Of a DNA stretch of 64,000 nt, positions 63,262 through 64,000 are shown piece after piece. The number at the start of each line of letters is the position of its first letter. The first letter of the stretch is position 1. Source of the stretch: Cellulomonas avistercoris (GTDB taxonomy: Bacteria; Actinomycetota; Actinomycetes; Actinomycetales; Cellulomonadaceae); assembly GCF_014836445.1 (NCBI RefSeq), contig NZ_JACSQV010000002.1, forward strand, positions 287,466 through 351,465, in the 5' to 3' direction. Position numbers and translations under genes: made by a program. Under the pieces are notes generated by a model. The model did not search any database, was not told the DNA's origin, and saw only the letters and a program-made list of their open reading frames with translations.

Positions 63262-63971
63262 GGCTGCTCCTGGTGCCCGGCACGAGCCCCGACCGGTGGG
63301 CGCGCGTGTGGCGCGAACGCCTGCCGGACGACCCGCTGCACGTCGTGCACGCCGGAGCGGGCGACGCGGTCGACGCGGTGCTGCGCGGCGACGTGGACGC
63401 GGCCGTCCTGCGCCTGCCTCCCGCGGGCGTCGACGCCCCGCCGCCCGGCCTGCCCACGACGCTGCCGAGCACGTCGGACGGCTGGGCCGTCGTGCCGCTG
63501 TGGACCGAGCAGACGGTCGCCGTCGTCCGCAAGGACCACGTCCTGACCGTCGTCGTCGAGGTCGACGTCAGCGACCTCGCGGGCGAGACGCTGCTCGTCC
63601 CCGGTGACGACGTCCTCGGGTGGCAGCCGCCCGGCGTCGACCTGCTCGAGGTCCCCGACGTGCCGACGGCCGTGGACCTCGTCGCCAACGACGCGGGCGT
63701 CCTGCTGGTGCCGCACTCGCTGGCCCGGCTGCACGACCGCAAGGGCACCGCGGTGCGCGTCGTCCCCGACGCCCCCGGGTCACCGGTCGTGCTGGTCTGG
63801 CGCACGGACCGCGAGCACCCGCACGCGCAGGAGCTCGTCGGCATCGTGCGGGGCCGCACCGCGGGCAGCTCGCGCGGCAGCGGCGCGCAGGCCCCGGCAC
63901 CCGCGCCGCGTCGCGAGCCGCGCACGCCGCGCCCGGCTCCGCGGCGCACGCCGCCGCGCAAGCGCCGCTGA
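63258..63971 (+). CDS. LysR effector-domain-like protein without HTH
   Basis: A 237-residue protein resembling the periplasmic-binding-type effector domain of LysR regulators: RLLLVPGTSPDRWARVWRERLPD, then GDVDAAVLRLPP, then VPLWTEQTVAVVRKDHVL, LAGETLLVPGDDVLGW and VDLVANDAGVLLVPHSLARL. The usual 60-residue N-terminal helix-turn-helix is absent. The final 40 residues are Pro/Arg/Lys-rich and basic, perhaps for nucleic-acid contact. Translationally coupled to trmB (ATGA), the two may share a transcript. Confidence 0.75.
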   Translation: MRLLLVPGTSPDRWARVWRERLPDDPLHVVHAGAGDAVDAVLRGDVDAAVLRLPPAGVDAPPPGLPTTLPSTSDGWAVVPLWTEQTVAVVRKDHVLTVVVEVDVSDLAGETLLVPGDDVLGWQPPGVDLLEVPDVPTAVDLVANDAGVLLVPHSLARLHDRKGTAVRVVPDAPGSPVVLVWRTDREHPHAQELVGIVRGRTAGSSRGSGAQAPAPAPRREPRTPRPAPRRTPPRKRR

Positions 63972-64000
63972 CGCGCCGACGCCCCGCCCGGGCCCCGGGG

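Overview
The window is a stretch of chromosome from a very GC-rich actinobacterium. Base composition, GTG/TTG starts, SorC/LiaF/PspC/septum-formation families, the clpB HAIR box, disA next to radA, and gene content all fit a Cellulomonas-like member of the Micrococcales; that genus-level guess is inference from family recognition, not a search. I see no phage, insertion sequence, CRISPR array, plasmid gene or rRNA. Coding density is high, genes run on both strands, and there is one tRNA.

Layout. 1-6.1 kb (minus strand): the 3'-truncated end of a large FAD/Fe-S oxidoreductase, an OsmC peroxidase, a stand-alone LuxR-type AAA ATPase and an M15 peptidase. 6.1-12.5 kb (plus): a small HTH protein, a very large secreted subtilase, a DUF3806-like protein and a small membrane protein. 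12.5-18.6 kb (minus): a 5'-3' exonuclease with an unusual start, an ECF sigma factor with its presumed membrane anti-sigma partner, a ParA/MinD-like ATPase, and a PspC protein with an RsbW-like ATPase. 18.8-23.8 kb: a LigD-type NHEJ polymerase, a second M15 peptidase divergent from a second DUF3806-like protein with 19-residue repeats, a TfoX-like protein, a LiaF-like membrane protein and a small Cys-rich protein. 24-30.7 kb (minus): tRNA-Thr(CGT), a secreted TAP-like hydrolase, tmk-holB, an oxidoreductase, a lipoprotein and a DUF559/AbiEi-like protein. 31-34.8 kb: topA and a PAP2 phosphatase. 34.9-41.6 kb: an orphan response regulator, radA-disA, mutY and an ArgA-like acetyltransferase.

41.6-47 kb is the glycerol catabolic locus: a SorC-type regulator divergent from glpD-glpF-glpK. 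It continues with a STAS protein, a zinc alcohol/formaldehyde dehydrogenase with a coupled membrane protein, SDR-GH43, xth, two septum-formation proteins, DedA and clpB under a HAIR box. The last 6 kb hold a run of housekeeping and accessory genes ending in trmB and a LysR-effector-like protein, with a tail-to-tail overlap between a hydrolase and a cation efflux pump.

Cross-cutting signals. (1) At least 17 genes carry a TANNNT -10 hexamer ending 5-8 nt (mostly 6-7) before the start codon, so a large fraction of this window is probably transcribed as leaderless mRNA. (2) A 76-nt dispersed element with exact geometry (two direct plus two inverted 15-mers, spacing 5-6-5) occurs after mutY and after clpB; the clpB copy is flanked by G/C tracts with quadruplex potential. 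(3) Two genes with excellent Shine-Dalgarno sites have ACG or ATC where the start codon should be. (4) The two DUF3806-like paralogues share the same short promoter-start module.
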